Part shown: positions 12,751-26,400 of the stretch, in pieces
Layout of the letters: each line of letters opens with the position of its first letter
Numbering within the stretch: position 1 is the stretch's first letter
Assembly (NCBI GenBank): GCA_947034895.1
Contig: OX344763.1
Span: 39,059,025 to 39,123,024 of the forward strand
Length of the DNA stretch: 64,000 nt
Source: Rhytidiadelphus loreus
Lineage: Eukaryota; Streptophyta; Bryopsida; Hypnales; Hylocomiaceae
Reading direction: 5' to 3'
Made by a program: the position numbers and the translations under genes
Notes under the pieces: model-generated
Seen by the model: the letters and a program-made list of their open reading frames with translations, nothing else
The model's database searches: none
Told to the model about the DNA's origin: nothing

Positions 12751-13223
12751 TTCACAAGTATTTAACTTAGTGCAAACATCAAAATTGACCTAATCACACT
12801 TAGAAGAACAGTTTCAAGCTAGGGTCATACATCATGCCACTCATTGCTTACACATGCCTCTCCAACCAAAAAAATCCACTTCTCCTTTGTAGTTTGCACC
12901 TCATAACTTGCTTTACTACCACTCAATTCAATTTTACTCACATGCATACATATAAATTGAGGTCTTTGAAGTCAACTAAAATTTTACATTCAACAATTTG
13001 AGAAGGGAAAAGCATATAGTCTTTTAGCTTTGAACTAAGTAAACTACCCTTTAAACATATAACTACCCTTTAAATATGGGATGATTATTATCATGTGCTA
13101 TCAAGTGAAAGTCTTTGAATAGAGAAAAAAGGAAAGCCAAAAGAGCAAGAAAAATGGCCTCAAAGTTACATTATTTACTTCCCACAATGACAAGATTTTC
13201 TTAAGCAAATTATACATCATTAA

Positions 13224-14000
13224 CCCCTAAAGTCCCCAAACTCCCTTTAGAGAACTCTTGAAGGTTTAGGCACGTACCTATGGATTCAATTTTTGGCAAG
13301 GTTTTTTAAAATATTTTTCTAAAATAGGAAGATTGATTAGCTTTTGGAGAATATAAATTTTGTTTCAATTAGTGCTTGGGAGCAAAAGTTATGCCACAAA
13401 AGCCCAAAAGCAAGTAAAGATAGACAAAACAACAAAATTTGAAATGTATATTTTAAAAAGTTATTTCTTACAAATTATATTTTTGTCTATGTAGAAAGAT
13501 TTGATTCATTCCTTTTGCATAAGTAATGTGAAGGTTATGAATCTTCTTGTTTTATGGGCAATTTTAGCAAATTCTTGAAAAAATAATGTATTTGATCCAT
13601 TTATGAACTCAACTTTAACAATTTAAGAAAAAAATTGCACATGAATTAGTTTGCTTTCTACAATTTCACCATTGGAATTAGTGTATTTCAATTCCATCTT
13701 AGAGCTATCACCAATTTAGTTTTTTCTTCTATCTTATACCTATTTTGAAGGCTAAAGGTTTTTGAATTTTTTTCTAAACTCTCAATTCAATTTTTCAACA
13801 TTAAAATAATTTAATTTACAATTTGTAATACAAAATTTTTAAATTAAGCTAGGAACGAAAAAAACTTGATTTTTTCAACTTTACATGCTTATATCTTGTG
13901 ATTAATACAATCAAAGTTCTTAAATTTTTTATTTGCATTGAAAATGGCAATGTTGAGTGGTTTTAAAAAAAAAAAAAAAATGACCTTTGGACTTTAGGTG
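13224..14000. mobile_element. TTAA/CCC-type non-autonomous element, copy B
   Basis: The left end is TTAA (13220-13223) followed by CCCCTAAAGTCC. The right end is GGACTTTAGGTG followed by TCAA (14001-14004), an imperfect inverted copy. The interior is AT-rich with no open frame. An inverted, diverged copy occupies about 35087-35947, sharing the block around gcttttggagaatataaa. The piggyBac-like class is inferred from the ends only. Confidence 0.5.
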
Positions 14001-14984
14001 TCAAAAAGTAAAGGGCCTTGTTTGTAGATGTTTTGCATCACCTAATTGTACTAAATTTGGAAAAAACTGAAACATAGAAACAAGGGTGGTTTTCTTCTCT
14101 TGTATATGAGGGATTGTAGTGGGACTCTTCATATCAAAAAGCAGATGGTGTTCCCTGTCAATTCTAATTCTCCATATTAGCTTACATCATGAATTCTCAG
14201 GATATAGTGTAAGGAATGCGCAATTACAGAGCGCCATCAGAGAGGGTTGAGTGTATTTTATTTGCATTTGCTTTAGTTTCTACAACCCACCGCCTGTTTG
14301 TTGTAAACAACCTTGACGTCTTCCCATATCATAGGTGGATTGTTCTTAGCTCCACACTTAAAAATACAGATGCAAAAAGGTGATCAGATATTAACAGTGA
14401 CTAACCCTCCAGTGAGAGGTTTAGGATGACAGATAATCGAGACTGCAAATCTCATGAACAAGAGACATACCGGTGTCACCCTGTTCGTGACGCCCACAAA
14501 GCGGGCACTTAAGAATTAGCAGCACAGAGTTCACCTCCTCCCACGTTAAATTTGGATTCTGCATACAAGATTTCCACAAAAGAAAATGCCACTAGTGCCG
14601 CAATTAGGACACCTGAATGCTCTCATGCACCAACAACCCACAATCCTCTCAGCAGCAATAGTCAGAGTCCACAGGAGTAAGCAAAATATCACTTGCAGGT
14701 AAAGATAGAGAACACAAGCAAAAACTACAAATAGAATCGAACGAGACAACACTCTCTAGTCTATAGAGACGTTTGAATAGAACTTTCACTAACGTGCACA
14801 GAGATATCAAGCTGTACCTCCAGAGAGCCAATCGTACAATGTACAAATGTATGCCTCGAAATATGGCCAACCACATCTCGTGACAGTCAATGTTGTCTGT
14901 AATGAACCTACACAAGAATACTACTACAACGTTGGTTTGCACAGACAACATGATTACAACATATACAAAGTCTAAAAAACAACT
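14001..14984. other. intergenic or 3'-flank DNA
   Basis: No supported gene is seen. Short minus-strand open frames near 14546-14951 have no domain or conserved look. Part of this stretch is probably the 3' UTR of the plastid-protein gene that ends at 14985. Confidence 0.4.
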
Positions 14985-15683
14985 CTAGTAAGGCGATTGT
15001 TGCCGGTACGTGTTATATGGCACTCGATTGGGGCCAACCTGGGAAGGTAGCTGCTCTGATTCCAGCAACTGGTAGGGGTCGACATACGGGGGTGGGCTCG
15101 TCTGGTAGCCTGTATGTATAAACGCAGGACCAAAGTACACATAAGCAGCTCCAAATGCCAAGAGGCTGGCTACAATGAGAGGCCACAAGGACAGCCAAAA
15201 GGAACCACCTAGCTTGACAAGTTCTTGTCCTCGGGGCACCAATCCTTCAAGCCCTTCGCTGTTGAGCGCCAACGAGCGCTTCCTTTGATCACTTGTGTCC
15301 CTCTCGTCTGTCGACTTGGGCTTGGTGTTCTCTGTCTCCTCGTCCTTCGTTTTGGTTTCTGTTTCCTTGGTCCCAAGATCTTGACCTAATTTCTTCCGCT
15401 TAGCAAGCTCTCGCATGAAGAGTGTTTCAGGTCGCTCCTCGCCCCCTGCGTCGTTGTTTGGACCTCCTCCCCAGCGCATCAATATGCATCTCTTGCCTTT
15501 TTTCACCCTTAGACTACTGTTCTTGCCCAATGGTAGCGGATGGTTGAAACCTCTAATAGGGGCCAGGGGGTTCAGAATCAAAGAGCTGGAAGAACAGCAA
15601 CAGCGGGGGACAGTTGACAAGACTAGCTTGGAAGAACTGATTGAAGAAGGAGAGCAGTTCGACAAAACACTCGCCGCTTCCAT
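14985..15683 (-). CDS. putative chloroplast single-pass membrane protein
   Basis: A single 232-aa open frame. The first ~60 residues are rich in Ser, basic and small residues with almost no acidic ones, as in a chloroplast transit peptide. Residues ~80-145 are a charged, Glu/Lys/Thr-rich hydrophilic stretch with an ETLFMRELAKRKK segment. One hydrophobic helix lies at about 161-183 (FWLSLWPLIVASLLAFGAAY). The tail is Pro/Tyr/Gln-rich (PPPYVDPYQLL). I do not recognise the family by name. The architecture suggests a thylakoid or envelope protein with one membrane anchor, which is inference. No intron is needed. A regular Kozak-like start lies at 15683, and the frame is the longest non-shadow one in this region. 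Confidence 0.65.
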   Translation of the reverse strand: MEAASVLSNCSPSSISSSKLVLSTVPRCCCSSSSLILNPLAPIRGFNHPLPLGKNSSLRVKKGKRCILMRWGGGPNNDAGGEERPETLFMRELAKRKKLGQDLGTKETETKTKDEETENTKPKSTDERDTSDQRKRSLALNSEGLEGLVPRGQELVKLGGSFWLSLWPLIVASLLAFGAAYVYFGPAFIHTGYQTSPPPYVDPYQLLESEQLPSQVGPNRVPYNTYRQQSPY

Positions 15684-15699
15684 GATTTCTGGACAGGTT

Positions 15700-18600
15700 G
15701 TGGCTATGATGTCCGACTATAAATTGGCTCTACAAAATGTCTACCGACTTTGGCTTAGGTAAATTCAGAGCTAAATCTGCAGCAATCACAACAAAAACGA
15801 TGTTCAGTTTCAATCTGAGTGAGGTGGAAACCTGGGACCAGTTTCTCCAACTAACTCAGGATCAGATATGATTCAAAACTAATCAGAAAATAGAATGGCC
15901 CGTACTGTTGCCACAACTAAGACAGTCCAACCCCTTTTATAGTGAAATATCCTACTTTTTGTAAGTTCTGTAACTCTTCGATTAGAAAAATACTTCAAAG
16001 ATTCAATATCTCCTGGTCCGTGAGTCCAAATTGTGCGAAATGAAGTCTTCGCACCCCTCCATAGCTTTCAGACAGTACCTCACAAACAAAACAAAACACA
16101 ACAAACTACCTCCCTAAGTAGAACTCATTCTCACTGAAGTGCAGAAATAAATACAAATGGAATAATTCCACAGTAAACCAAGTGTCCCTGCCTATGCAAT
16201 CAATTGAAATAACTGCAGCTCTGAGCAGAATTGAATTGATGGGAAGAACAATCAACCTCAAGACAAGGCATTAAAAATACTACAACTTTACACAACCAAA
16301 AACATAGACCTTTCGAGAGGACGAATTCCCAAACAAACCCCACACGAATCAAGAGATAGCCAACAAATGCAATTAGGGTTACATTCTTGAATGTCACGGT
16401 TCTGAAGCTACGCTACGCTATACCTCAGTCTCATAGCTCTGAAGTACGAAGAGAGCCAATCTGGAGTAAATCGTCAATATGCCATAAATGCACTGTAAAC
16501 TATATCTATATGCACGCCATCTATCAAAAGACTGCAGTTCCGCGTATAATTGAAGCGCTAAAATAAGAATAATCCACCTCAAGATGAAGCGTTAAAATTA
16601 CAAAGCAGCTGACGGTCACTTCAAACTTTGCACAATAGACAGGATCAAGCTTTCCACTGGACGAATTCCCAAACGACTACAACTCGAAATAGCGAATAAT
16701 TCGAACTAGGTTTTCGGTCTTGAAATTCACCATTCTAAACCTCCGCTACACTTCCCCATAGTCTTAAGAGCTCTGAAGTACGAAGAGTGGCAGCCTGGAG
16801 GCTATCTTTTCTGCAAAACCCAAAAACTCAAGAAATTCGAGTTTTTCACAGAATTCCAGATTGCACAGGATCGACCAGTTGCCACACTGACCTCATTTGG
16901 AAAGTGTAAACGAGATGTGCGATGTCGGCAGCAGAAAATTGCAGTTCACTCCTGCGCAACGCAACTTCTTCATGAAAAGATTGCCATGGTGATAAAGCGC
17001 AGTGCAAGACTCTGTTTGCAAGTTTTTGATGGATATGGCGTTGGAGACTCTGTGGAAGCTCAATCCTAGGGTATCGTCCCTCCAGCGAACGAGAAATGAA
17101 GGACGAGCAGAATCGTTGGAGAAGAAAAAGCACGGTACTCAGGTCAGCGCACCTATAACCGCTACTAACAATTGAGCATAGTTATTATGAATAAGTTATG
17201 AATTTTAAAAGTATTGTCCAAAAATCAACTAGAGATTGCAGTAGGATCTCATGTTTTGATTGGGTACATTTCTTGTAATCAATTTTTTGTAATCATTATC
17301 TAGTTTGGGTATTTCTTTCTAGTTTAGATGCAAGTGTTTTTTTTGGGCAGTGACGATTCTCATGGCATTTCAACCAAGGCAACAGAAAACTTCATCACAC
17401 CAAAAACTAGGTCACTTGTTTACTCTACTCATGCAATTCATTCTGTTAACCACCAACCAACTACAAGATTCCTTGTATACAAAAGAAAAGAATCATCATC
17501 AATTTTTATGTCAATGTTCTAATTGTAGAAGGAATATTTCAAGGAATTGGCAACATAGGCAAAAAAAAATTGCTTATTTGTTGTTGCAAAGAAAATCCAA
17601 AGCCAAGTCAAACCATTACCCCTTAAGCGCTTCGACATCCATATTCTAGACAATGAATAGAGGGTTGTAAGCATTGTTTCATCCACCTACCTTCTCATTC
17701 ATCCAATGTAACACTTGAATCTTGAAAAGACAACCTTCTTTTATGCCCAATTTCATGAAATTTTGGTAAATGGTATTACTGTACAAAGATATAAACTTTT
17801 GGCAGAAACCAGTTCTCTTGAAATGAGCACACATAAGAATCTTGTAGGCAACTCGGGGATATCAAAACGGTGAAGCACAAGAATCTCATGGGCAAAGACC
17901 ATTTTTCTTATCGAACTCAAGATGAGATGCAGCTCCTAACATCTTCTGGCAGAGACTGTATTTTGGTACGCAAGACTCAGGGGTATTTGAAACGCAGTGA
18001 TGCATATACAACAACATTCTTGAGTAGCATTGGCATGGCACCTTTTGAGAAACTGCACCAACTGAGAGTTATAACTTGAAGCAAATGCACGTCTCATCAA
18101 GCAAAACGAAAGCTCACATTCTGATATGAAAAAATGCTAATTGGCTTGTCACTCGCTCAAATTAAAACGCCACTTTGCAAAACAAGGTGTCAGGGAATCC
18201 GTTTTTTCATGCCTAACCAATAGGTCAGGAAATTCTTTTCATGCCAACTCAGAGTGTGCCCAACAAAGGTTCTCGAGAATGTTGCCATGATGATATAACT
18301 TGTGCACACTGGCAGCTCTCATAATCCAATCGAAGTCGAAGAAATGCAGCTCCTGACAGAACTAAACCTGACAACCTTGAAATTGAAGTAGCAGGTAGTG
18401 AAAACAGAATGGGTAGAAACACTTGAATGCTAACAACATAAACACAACTGTACATCTAAGGATATAACCAGCAGGAATAGCATCAGCCTGCCCTTCAAAG
18501 ATCCTCCCACATCTTCAACAGAAATTCAACAGAAATTCAGAGGGAAAAATCAACCAACATGGATTTTAATTCTATCAGTTCTGAGCATCCCATCCAGCGA

Positions 18601-19054
18601 CCACACAGTGACTGCAGCAGAAATGGATTCCCTTTCTTAACAGACTTGAGAGCACCCACGAAGGCACTGTAGTACCCCATACACAAGACACAAGACACGT
18701 CGTCAACGAGTCTCCTCTTCTTGTTGGCTACCAATTTTCTGCTGCGTAACCTTGTTGATACCTTGTGAAATACATAACAATTCCTTAAGTTCGGTCGTCT
18801 AGTCCTTTCAACACCCGGAACTCTATCATCGACAACAGAGTCTGACAATAACTCACTGCCTATCCGTGAATGCAGCCTGCATCTCTAGCACTGAAACCTT
18901 GAGCACGCATATAGTCTCTTCAAATCTGAACACAACAAGAACAAACAACGAAGACAATCTGAAGGCGTTTGGATTTAGGGTTTAGGGATTTGACATTAAA
19001 GTTACCAGGGCGGTGGTCACAGGCAAACACATACCCAACCGGCTTACATGGGTT
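15700..19054. other. intergenic DNA, no confident gene
   Basis: Two minus-strand open frames, 16846-17133 (95 aa) and 18537-18848 (103 aa, basic, Cys-containing), start with ATG but match nothing I know and lack neighbours that would support them. They could be short genes, transcribed leaders or chance. A telomere-type motif (gatttagggtttagggat) lies at 18970-18988, just past the metacaspase 3' end. Confidence 0.4.
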
Positions 19055-21827
19055 TCAAATGGCGGCGATGAAGGGCGCATCGGCATTTTCATCTGTGCAA
19101 AACAAGCACGGGTGTTGCTTGAATCCCGTCTTGCTCAACGTCTCCCGCACGGCCATCACCAGATCCCGATTGGAGATGGTTCCCTCGCGCTGGGCCATCA
19201 CGCTGATCAAGGCGTTGCTGAAGGCGCCGTAGGACTGTGAGTGGTCGCCAGCTGGAGTGGCGTCCGCGGACGTCTCGTTGGACTGACAGCCGCTCAGCAA
19301 TATGCCCGCGTCGGGACGCACGCGGTGGCTGGCAGACGGGCGCACTCCACCGTAGGCGGCTTGAGCTGGGGTTGACTGGGAGCTTGCCGCAGCGGCCGTG
19401 TAGCTTGAGGCTTGATCTGGGGAGTCCGAATCTAGCTTGGCTTTCAGGAATTGGCCGGCCAACCCGGAGACTATGCCCATGAATCCACCTTCCGCTCCTG
19501 CACTCTGTAAGCAAGCAAATCTATGGCGTCAATACATGACAATGTCCAAAGACATCGAGACACATCCAACTACAACAAGTGCAAAGTCTTCAAATGTATG
19601 ATTAACCATTTCTTCAGTAATGTCCAAACCAACAGAAGCTTTTCCGTTATAAAATTGTGCAAGGCAAACGACAAATTGAGTCATGGTTCCTCATTCAAGC
19701 TTCTCCAAATTTCAAACCAGCAGAACCCTTTCCGTTAGAAAGGTGTGAACAGCAATCGACAAATTGAGTCATAGTTTCTCACCCAAGCTTCTACAAATTT
19801 TCAAACCAACAGAACTCTTTTCCGTTACTAATTTGTGCAGAGCAACTGACAAATTGAGTCATAGTTTCTCATTTTCAAGCTTCTCCAAATCACAGGCAGT
19901 ACCGAGTCCAGGAAGCATCATACTCTAGCGTCCGAATCTGGCAGGAAGTTCACTAGGGGTTCCACCAGTATATAAATATACATATCATCCATCAAGACTT
20001 GTAATAAAGAGTCATGCATTTGAGGAATCAAGTAAAATTCAGTCTATGACTCGCGAGAATGAACTTTACAAGCGACACTATTTGCAGTATCTTTTAAAAA
20101 TGATGTCATCCTAATCCACTTCTCTATTTTAGACAGTATTTGAAATAGAAGTACCGGTATTAACAAAACTACTGCACTCAGACAACCTCAATTCAAAAAT
20201 TTGACATGTGGAAAATTCTAGGTGGAGTGGCAAGTCTGCCGGCATTTGACTCAAGATTCAGTGTTGGTGCACTATATACCCGCCTGGATGAAACTTCAAG
20301 TCAGGAGCTACAAACATTGCAGGCGACAGTTTCGAAATTCTAGGTGTACAAACAAATGGCTATCCTTAGATCACACCGTATGAAAGTACGCACCTGGTTT
20401 CTCACTTCTATCGGTCTAAGAAACCCTCGTAACTTCAGAATGAGTATGACTATGTTAAGAAACAATTTGTAACAATCAAGTGAAAGAGAATGAGCTTAAT
20501 GCTTCGAACCTGAAGCTGGGTGAGGATGACGTTCACAAAAGTCTTCACTTTCGGGCTGGAGTCGTCCCCGAACATGTCGAAAATGGTGGTCCGAATGTTT
20601 CCGACCTGCACGTCATGTCCAGTCCGTTGGCTCAAGATCTCAGTCAGAGTGTTGATGTCGAGGTTTTTGTTCTTCATCGCCTGCCCTGTTTCCTGCAAGT
20701 CGAGGTTTTCAGTGTCGGGCTTCTCATCTCCATCGCCTCTGCGTGACGCTGCGTGGTCCTTGAGCATGGCCTTGGCCTTGGACATAAAACCTCGGAAGCC
20801 GGACTTCTTCTCCTCCGGTTCTCCTTCCACCTCCTCGCCATCCAAGGCGTCAATGCCCTTGCCAATGAGTCCAATCAGGTTGCCTCCCTCACCCGCGTTC
20901 GAGGGAAGGCTGGTGTAGTTCACAGCAGTGTTACCAATCTGCTCTTTCGTGGAGTCAATGAGGCCGCCACTGTGGCAGGAGTCTGACAAGAATGTGAATG
21001 TCACTCCCACAGGGATCTTGTTGACCAAATCTCGGAAATCGTCATCTGTGCACACATAACACGGGATCCTATTAATATTGGGGTGATCAACGCTCTCCCC
21101 ATTCCCCCCAACCCAGTGAATGGAGGAAAATGACGCTCAGTAGACGCATCGGAAGTAAATTAAAGTCAATGATATAAACCACAGAGATCGGCTACCATTC
21201 ACATCCTGAACAGGCATTAAGCTACTGCCAGCCATTTCAGACGATGGGCAGAGTACTGATATGAGAGAGGCAGACCAGTGAGGAGGTTCATATCTGTGGG
21301 CACAATAGCTTCATCAGATCCAGTGTCATCCACCTCGCCAGACTCAGGAGGCACCTGTCAAAAAGAACACATGAAAAGACTCAACAAGCGGCATATGAGG
21401 AAAAAAAAACTCCAATTCAGCACAAACCCTGGAACTCTAATGGTATAACCCATCACTAATGGCGCACATACAAATCAAAGAGACTTGCAGTCGTAAGAAG
21501 AACTTATTGATCAGGTTTTCAGAGCCTGGGCCAGACTAAGTGCTACATGTGTATGCATACTTGAGTGCCATGTCCACTGTAGTGGAATACGAGGCAATCT
21601 CCGGGCTGCGTGTTTTCAATCAGCTTGGCCAAACTCCGTCGAATGTTTTTCCCCGTGGGCTGAGGCAAACTGGGATCACTGTCCAACATCACTAACACGT
21701 CGTCTTCGTGGAAACCGAAGCGCTCCAGGAGCAGCTCCTTCACGCGCCTCACGTCATTAGCACATCCATGGAGCTCACACTTGGTTCCAGGGTAATTGCA
21801 CCCCACCAGCAGCGCCCGCTTCGACAT
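19055..21827 (-). CDS. type II metacaspase
   Basis: Four exons: 21827-21561, 21354-21276, 21045-20510 and 19504-19055. All introns are GT-AG and in phase, giving 443 aa. The p20 domain is at residues ~1-150, with catalytic H86 in HYSGHGT and C139 in DSCHSGG. There is no N-terminal prodomain. A linker of roughly 150 residues, acidic and Lys-rich, separates p20 from the C-terminal p10 domain in exon 4, which contains LLSGCQ, a TSADATP segment and the terminal CTDENADAPFI region. This layout defines plant type II metacaspases (AtMC4-9 group): Ca2+-dependent cysteine proteases cutting after Arg/Lys, active in damage and cell-death signalling. Length fits AtMC4 (~418 aa). All key residues are present, so the gene should be functional. 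The last intron carries a minisatellite. Confidence 0.95.
19625..19890 (+). repeat. three-copy 88-bp minisatellite in metacaspase intron 3
   Basis: Units begin at about 19625, 19713 and 19802, each with caaaccarcagaa, tttccgtta, gacaaattgagtcat and aagcttctmcaaat. The third ends at about 19890. It lies wholly inside the last intron (19505-20509), which makes that intron about 1 kb long. Confidence 0.9.
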
Positions 21828-23495
21828 ACTTGCTTCGTTCCTTTTCGATCGACTCTTCTACTTCACTCTGCAACCAAACACATCCAAAACATCCTCATTA
21901 AGGTCACCATAATGAAGCATTTCGCGAGTTCCCTGCCTACTCTGAAATGCAAATGCCAATCCCAACAATGGATATCACAAGTGAACGAACGAACAAAGTC
22001 CAATTTCCGTGAACAAGGCTCTTCCACGAGATCACCCCACCAAGTAAGACCAGGCCATCTACACCCCATTCAAGGGCCGATCTCCGAAGATTCCCCGTAA
22101 CCGGTGCACAATATGAAATCTCGAGAGTGGGTAGTGTCCAATACAGGGAGCGAAGTGGGCGTTCACCACAAGCGAGCTTGATGGTTCCTGTTCAGCTCTA
22201 ATTAGACTTACATACAAGTTCACACCACTGATACACCAGAACAAACGATGATGAAGATGGTGCTGGTGCTGCTGATCCTGAGGCAAGAGCGGTTAGGGTG
22301 ACCCAGACGATCCCAGAGGTCCGATTTCAACAGGCCCGTTCGCTAACGAAAAAGAGTAGGGTGCGATGCAGATTGCTCGAATCTATAAGATCACATTCAA
22401 AGCTACGACAATTACACCCAGACACTGCGGCACTAGGAGGACAAGGGAATGGTGGTCGCGTACCTGCGAAGCGATGGAGAATTCGGCGATCGACACAGCC
22501 TTCGAAGACGAGTGGAAAAAAATGTCAGCAATAGTGTCCGATGTGGCTAAACACTCCGTAAGACACAGGAAGCGCACGACGGCAAGCAAAGCAAGCAAAC
22601 AGAGTGCCAGCAGAGGAGCAAGTGAGAGAGGAGATTCAAGGACGGAGAAAGAGGGCTATGGAAGCTAAACTTATTCGGATGTTGCAAGCACAAAGAGCTT
22701 GGTAAGGAAGAGTTGAGAGGGAGAGAGAATGACCCAGTCAGGTAGTTCGTCAGTCGGTCGGTCGATCCATGGCATGGCAAAGGGACTGGCGTGGTTGATG
22801 CCGGCGTGGATGCAGATGACGGCCGGCGAGCTTTGACTGAGCTTCCCGATTCGGAATTCCTGATTCCGCAACAGGATGTTTCACGTTCCTAGATGTCAGT
22901 CGATCAGGCTCCCTCGCATCCGGCAGATTTGGGGCGGGATCTGACTGGTGCTGTTTTCTTTTATTATCCATTGGCCACGTTACTGGCTGTCCGCCTGGCC
23001 CGCTAAGCTAGTAAGAAAGTAGTACGTTTGGTACAGTGTGTAGCTGGCCTCCCCTGTATTTGCCAGATGTCACCAGTCACCGTCTTGCGGATTTGGCCTT
23101 GGCCTGACCCGGTCCCCTCTTCTCCGTCCAGCGAGATTTCTTTTGGAGTGTTCCGTCAACACTGGTACATTATTACGAAGAGCCAATCTGGGATGCATCC
23201 TCTAGCACAACTTGAAGTTGTTTCCAAACAAATGAAAGAAATATGTACCTTTAATACCACCGACCTGATTGTACAAGCAGCAAATGGGACAATGAAAATA
23301 CCCCCAAAGCGCCTACAACGAATCTTTTACGAAAATAGTCTACCACTTTTTACTTTCTTATTCCAATTATATGTGATACAAATGGGAGGGGCTGTTTACC
23401 AAATTGGTCTCGCAAACTATGAGAAGAGGAATGAGACTCCTCTTCCACAAAGAAGGCACCTAGAAGAACCCTCTCGCCAGTTCCCCAAGCAGCAG
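21828..23495. other. intergenic DNA between metacaspase and PLD zeta
   Basis: This holds the metacaspase 5' flank and the PLD 3' flank. Several open frames occur on both strands (for example 22366-22668 on plus, 100 aa with a Ser/Arg/Lys-rich end), but none has a recognisable domain. The GC content is higher than in the repeat DNA, which inflates chance frames. I make no gene call. Confidence 0.4.
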
Positions 23496-26400
23496 TCAGT
23501 GGAATATCTGGGGGGAGGCGTAGTATTCACTTTCCTTGAATACAGGCCTCAGATCCTCCTCCGCCATGAACGTGAGGGGGAAGAATACTAAATGGCCACT
23601 AATTGCATCTATACAACTCTGATCAGGGTCAGAAGGGCGGTCCTCGGATGACCCGTCGGACTTGGAATTCACAGGGCCGATGCCCAGATCGATGGTGTTG
23701 TGGCTAATCTTGTCCTTGCGCAAAGAAATGGCTTGACGAAGCACAACACGAGACCGAATCGAATCATCAGGGATGGACCCGAAGACATCCTTGTATATGG
23801 CTGTGTTGGTTCTGGCTTTTGCCATCCACAGGTCCTTATAAGTAGCATCACAAACAGGGTCCCGAACTGCATTCACTTCATTGGCACGCAAACCCAGATG
23901 CTCGGCCCATAGAGAAACCCGTAAAGAGTGTGCAAACCGCCCTGCATTCCACACCTTCCCGTTCATACTTGACCTGATGAACTGGTTGTCCTCCAACACA
24001 ACTGCGAGCTCCGAGTCCCGGGACCCCAGCAGGCTTCTGTCGTTGATGTTGGCAGATCCAATGAGCACCGACCAGTCGTCGACGATCATGACCTTGCTGT
24101 GCACGTAAATCTGGCTGGTGGCTAATGGTCCAGATTCGTGAAGCTTTCCATGGGAGCGGAGCCCATAGAAGGAGATGTAATCATCAGCTTGTGCACCAAG
24201 CTCACTGGAAAGGCGTTCCAGTAGTGAGTTTTTACCCCTGCAGATTGTCCGGTATTGCCAATGCATGATGGCTCGTACTGAGGCAGCGCCACCGTCATCG
24301 ACCCCACCTTGGAACCCAGGCAGCAAAGGGAGCACCACTATGACCCGGAAGCACCTGCGCTCCTTGTAAGCCCTCATTATGCGACTGTACAACGCTTGAA
24401 GCACCCTGTTGGTAATGGTGTCGTCCCCCTCCAAGCCAGAAATGAAAAATTGATTCTCAATGTAAACAAAATACTCTGCTTTCTCGATGAGAGAGCAATA
24501 GGCCTCGTGAATGCTGCGTTCTTCGGCTTGGCTTGTCCCTGCGGACCACTGGCCTACACTGCGTATGACTTGGCATCGACACGACGTCTGCGGTCCTACT
24601 TCTCCAATAGCGTCAAATTCACCCAACTCGTGTTCATCCACATCCCACCACTCCGATCGAGATCCCTGCTTCCGCATACGAGCGTGTCTCTTAAGCCGAC
24701 CAGTACTCTTCCGCCTTGACTCGTCATCCACCATTGTGTCTCCTACAAACGCTTGCAGAGGAACATCTGACAACAAAGCCCTCTCTTCGTCATTGGAAGC
24801 AGCCCCGTGTGGGCTTCGCAGCGGTGAGAGACCGATAAAAGCGCGTTGAATTCCTTGCACGAGTTCAGTGCTGGCATGACGCGCAACCTGAACAATCTCA
24901 GTGCTGGAGATACTGGGGTGACGAGAAATCGGAACGAGTTCGTTGCTTTCACCCTGAGCAGCTTCCTCTTGGTCATTCTCTTTCGGGAGCAGCAAGGGGA
25001 TGTCGGAGTAGGAGGACCGTGCTGACGCCAACTGCTCATGTGCAGATGATTGTCTCTGGAGCTCATTTTCAACCTCCGCCTTTGCTTCAATTTCTTCGTT
25101 TCCTGATCCCAGTGTCATGTTAGAACAGTAATACTGACACTAAATTATCAACGAGAAAAGATCTCAGATTTGATAAGAAAAATTCAACCTTCTGACATCC
25201 ACATATTCGCCCTACTGCTAAAGGAATGTGCCTGCGGGTTTCAGAGAGCGACCATATCGACTACACTGTTTAGTCTACTTTGACCAGGAAGGGTCAAGAT
25301 AGCAAGCGCAATAAAGAACGAAAGCAAGCAGTACCTTCAAACACTCCAATTACAAGCCATAAAATTGTTAAGTGGAGCAGTGTTCTCAGCCAAATTTAGA
25401 CTGCTTTCGGAACTTTCATACAACATCATAAGGAAAATAACGTTTCCCTATGGTCACCATGATCAAAAGGAGTCTTCCGCACAAAACATGGAGAGATCAG
25501 TCATGAATTATAGTGAAGATTATATTTACAATGTCGTCAAAAGTCATGGAACAGACTAACTAAACCCTAAACCCTCTACTAACACACTAAGAAGCAACCT
25601 CGAAGGAAGAGATCACCTGTCAGATAGTGAGGAATGACCATGTGATGCTGAGGCAGAAGCAGCGGAATTGTATTCTCGTTGGGAGCTTTACTGCGCTTTG
25701 CATAGTTCCACCTCTGAACAAAATGCCGGGCAACATCGCGACAAGGAGGTCCCCAAAGTGCACAGTGAACATCATGCCACGGCATGCGTGGAACCTTCTG
25801 CCGGTCCAACTCGTCCTTCATCGTGTCCTCCCAAGAGTTAGGCTCCGATTCCCTTGGATTATAGTAATCTTTCCCAGGCCAAGTGGCGCTGGGGTAGTCG
25901 GAAATTCGGTGTTCAGGAGAATCGTAACGGCCGAAACACAAATCCAGCCCTCCAAGAAAACAAACATGGTGATCGACTATCACAAATTTCTCATGGTGCG
26001 ACCATAGATACACTCCGGAGGAAAAATGGTCAGGAAAGCGAAGAACCTTGATGTTCTCATGAAGCCCAAGCAACTTTTGCTTCGTGTAGTTGCTATTGAT
26101 CTTCAAAGCCAGTGCCACTTCTTTGTACAACAAAATGAAAATTTGAACTCCCATCTTCGCTTTAGCTTCCAGGAGGTGGTCCAGCCGGGAGGCTTCGTTG
26201 CTGCTAAACGGGCGTCTCAGGTAAAGATCCGGACAGAGCCACCAGCCTGCAATAAAAATCTCCGACCTAGCGTTCTCAATTGCTGTAGCGATTCCTTCAA
26301 ACGCAGCTTTTCCATCTACAAACCACTGAGCCTCGCTACCATCAGAGAAACCACGAGGTGGTGCAAAGGAGCCAAACCGATGAGGATGACACCACCCCTC

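Noticed and set aside
23028..23591. 187-aa plus-strand open frame
   Set aside because: It overlaps the end of the PLD coding region on the other strand and has no recognisable domain. Probably chance in GC-richer 3' flank.
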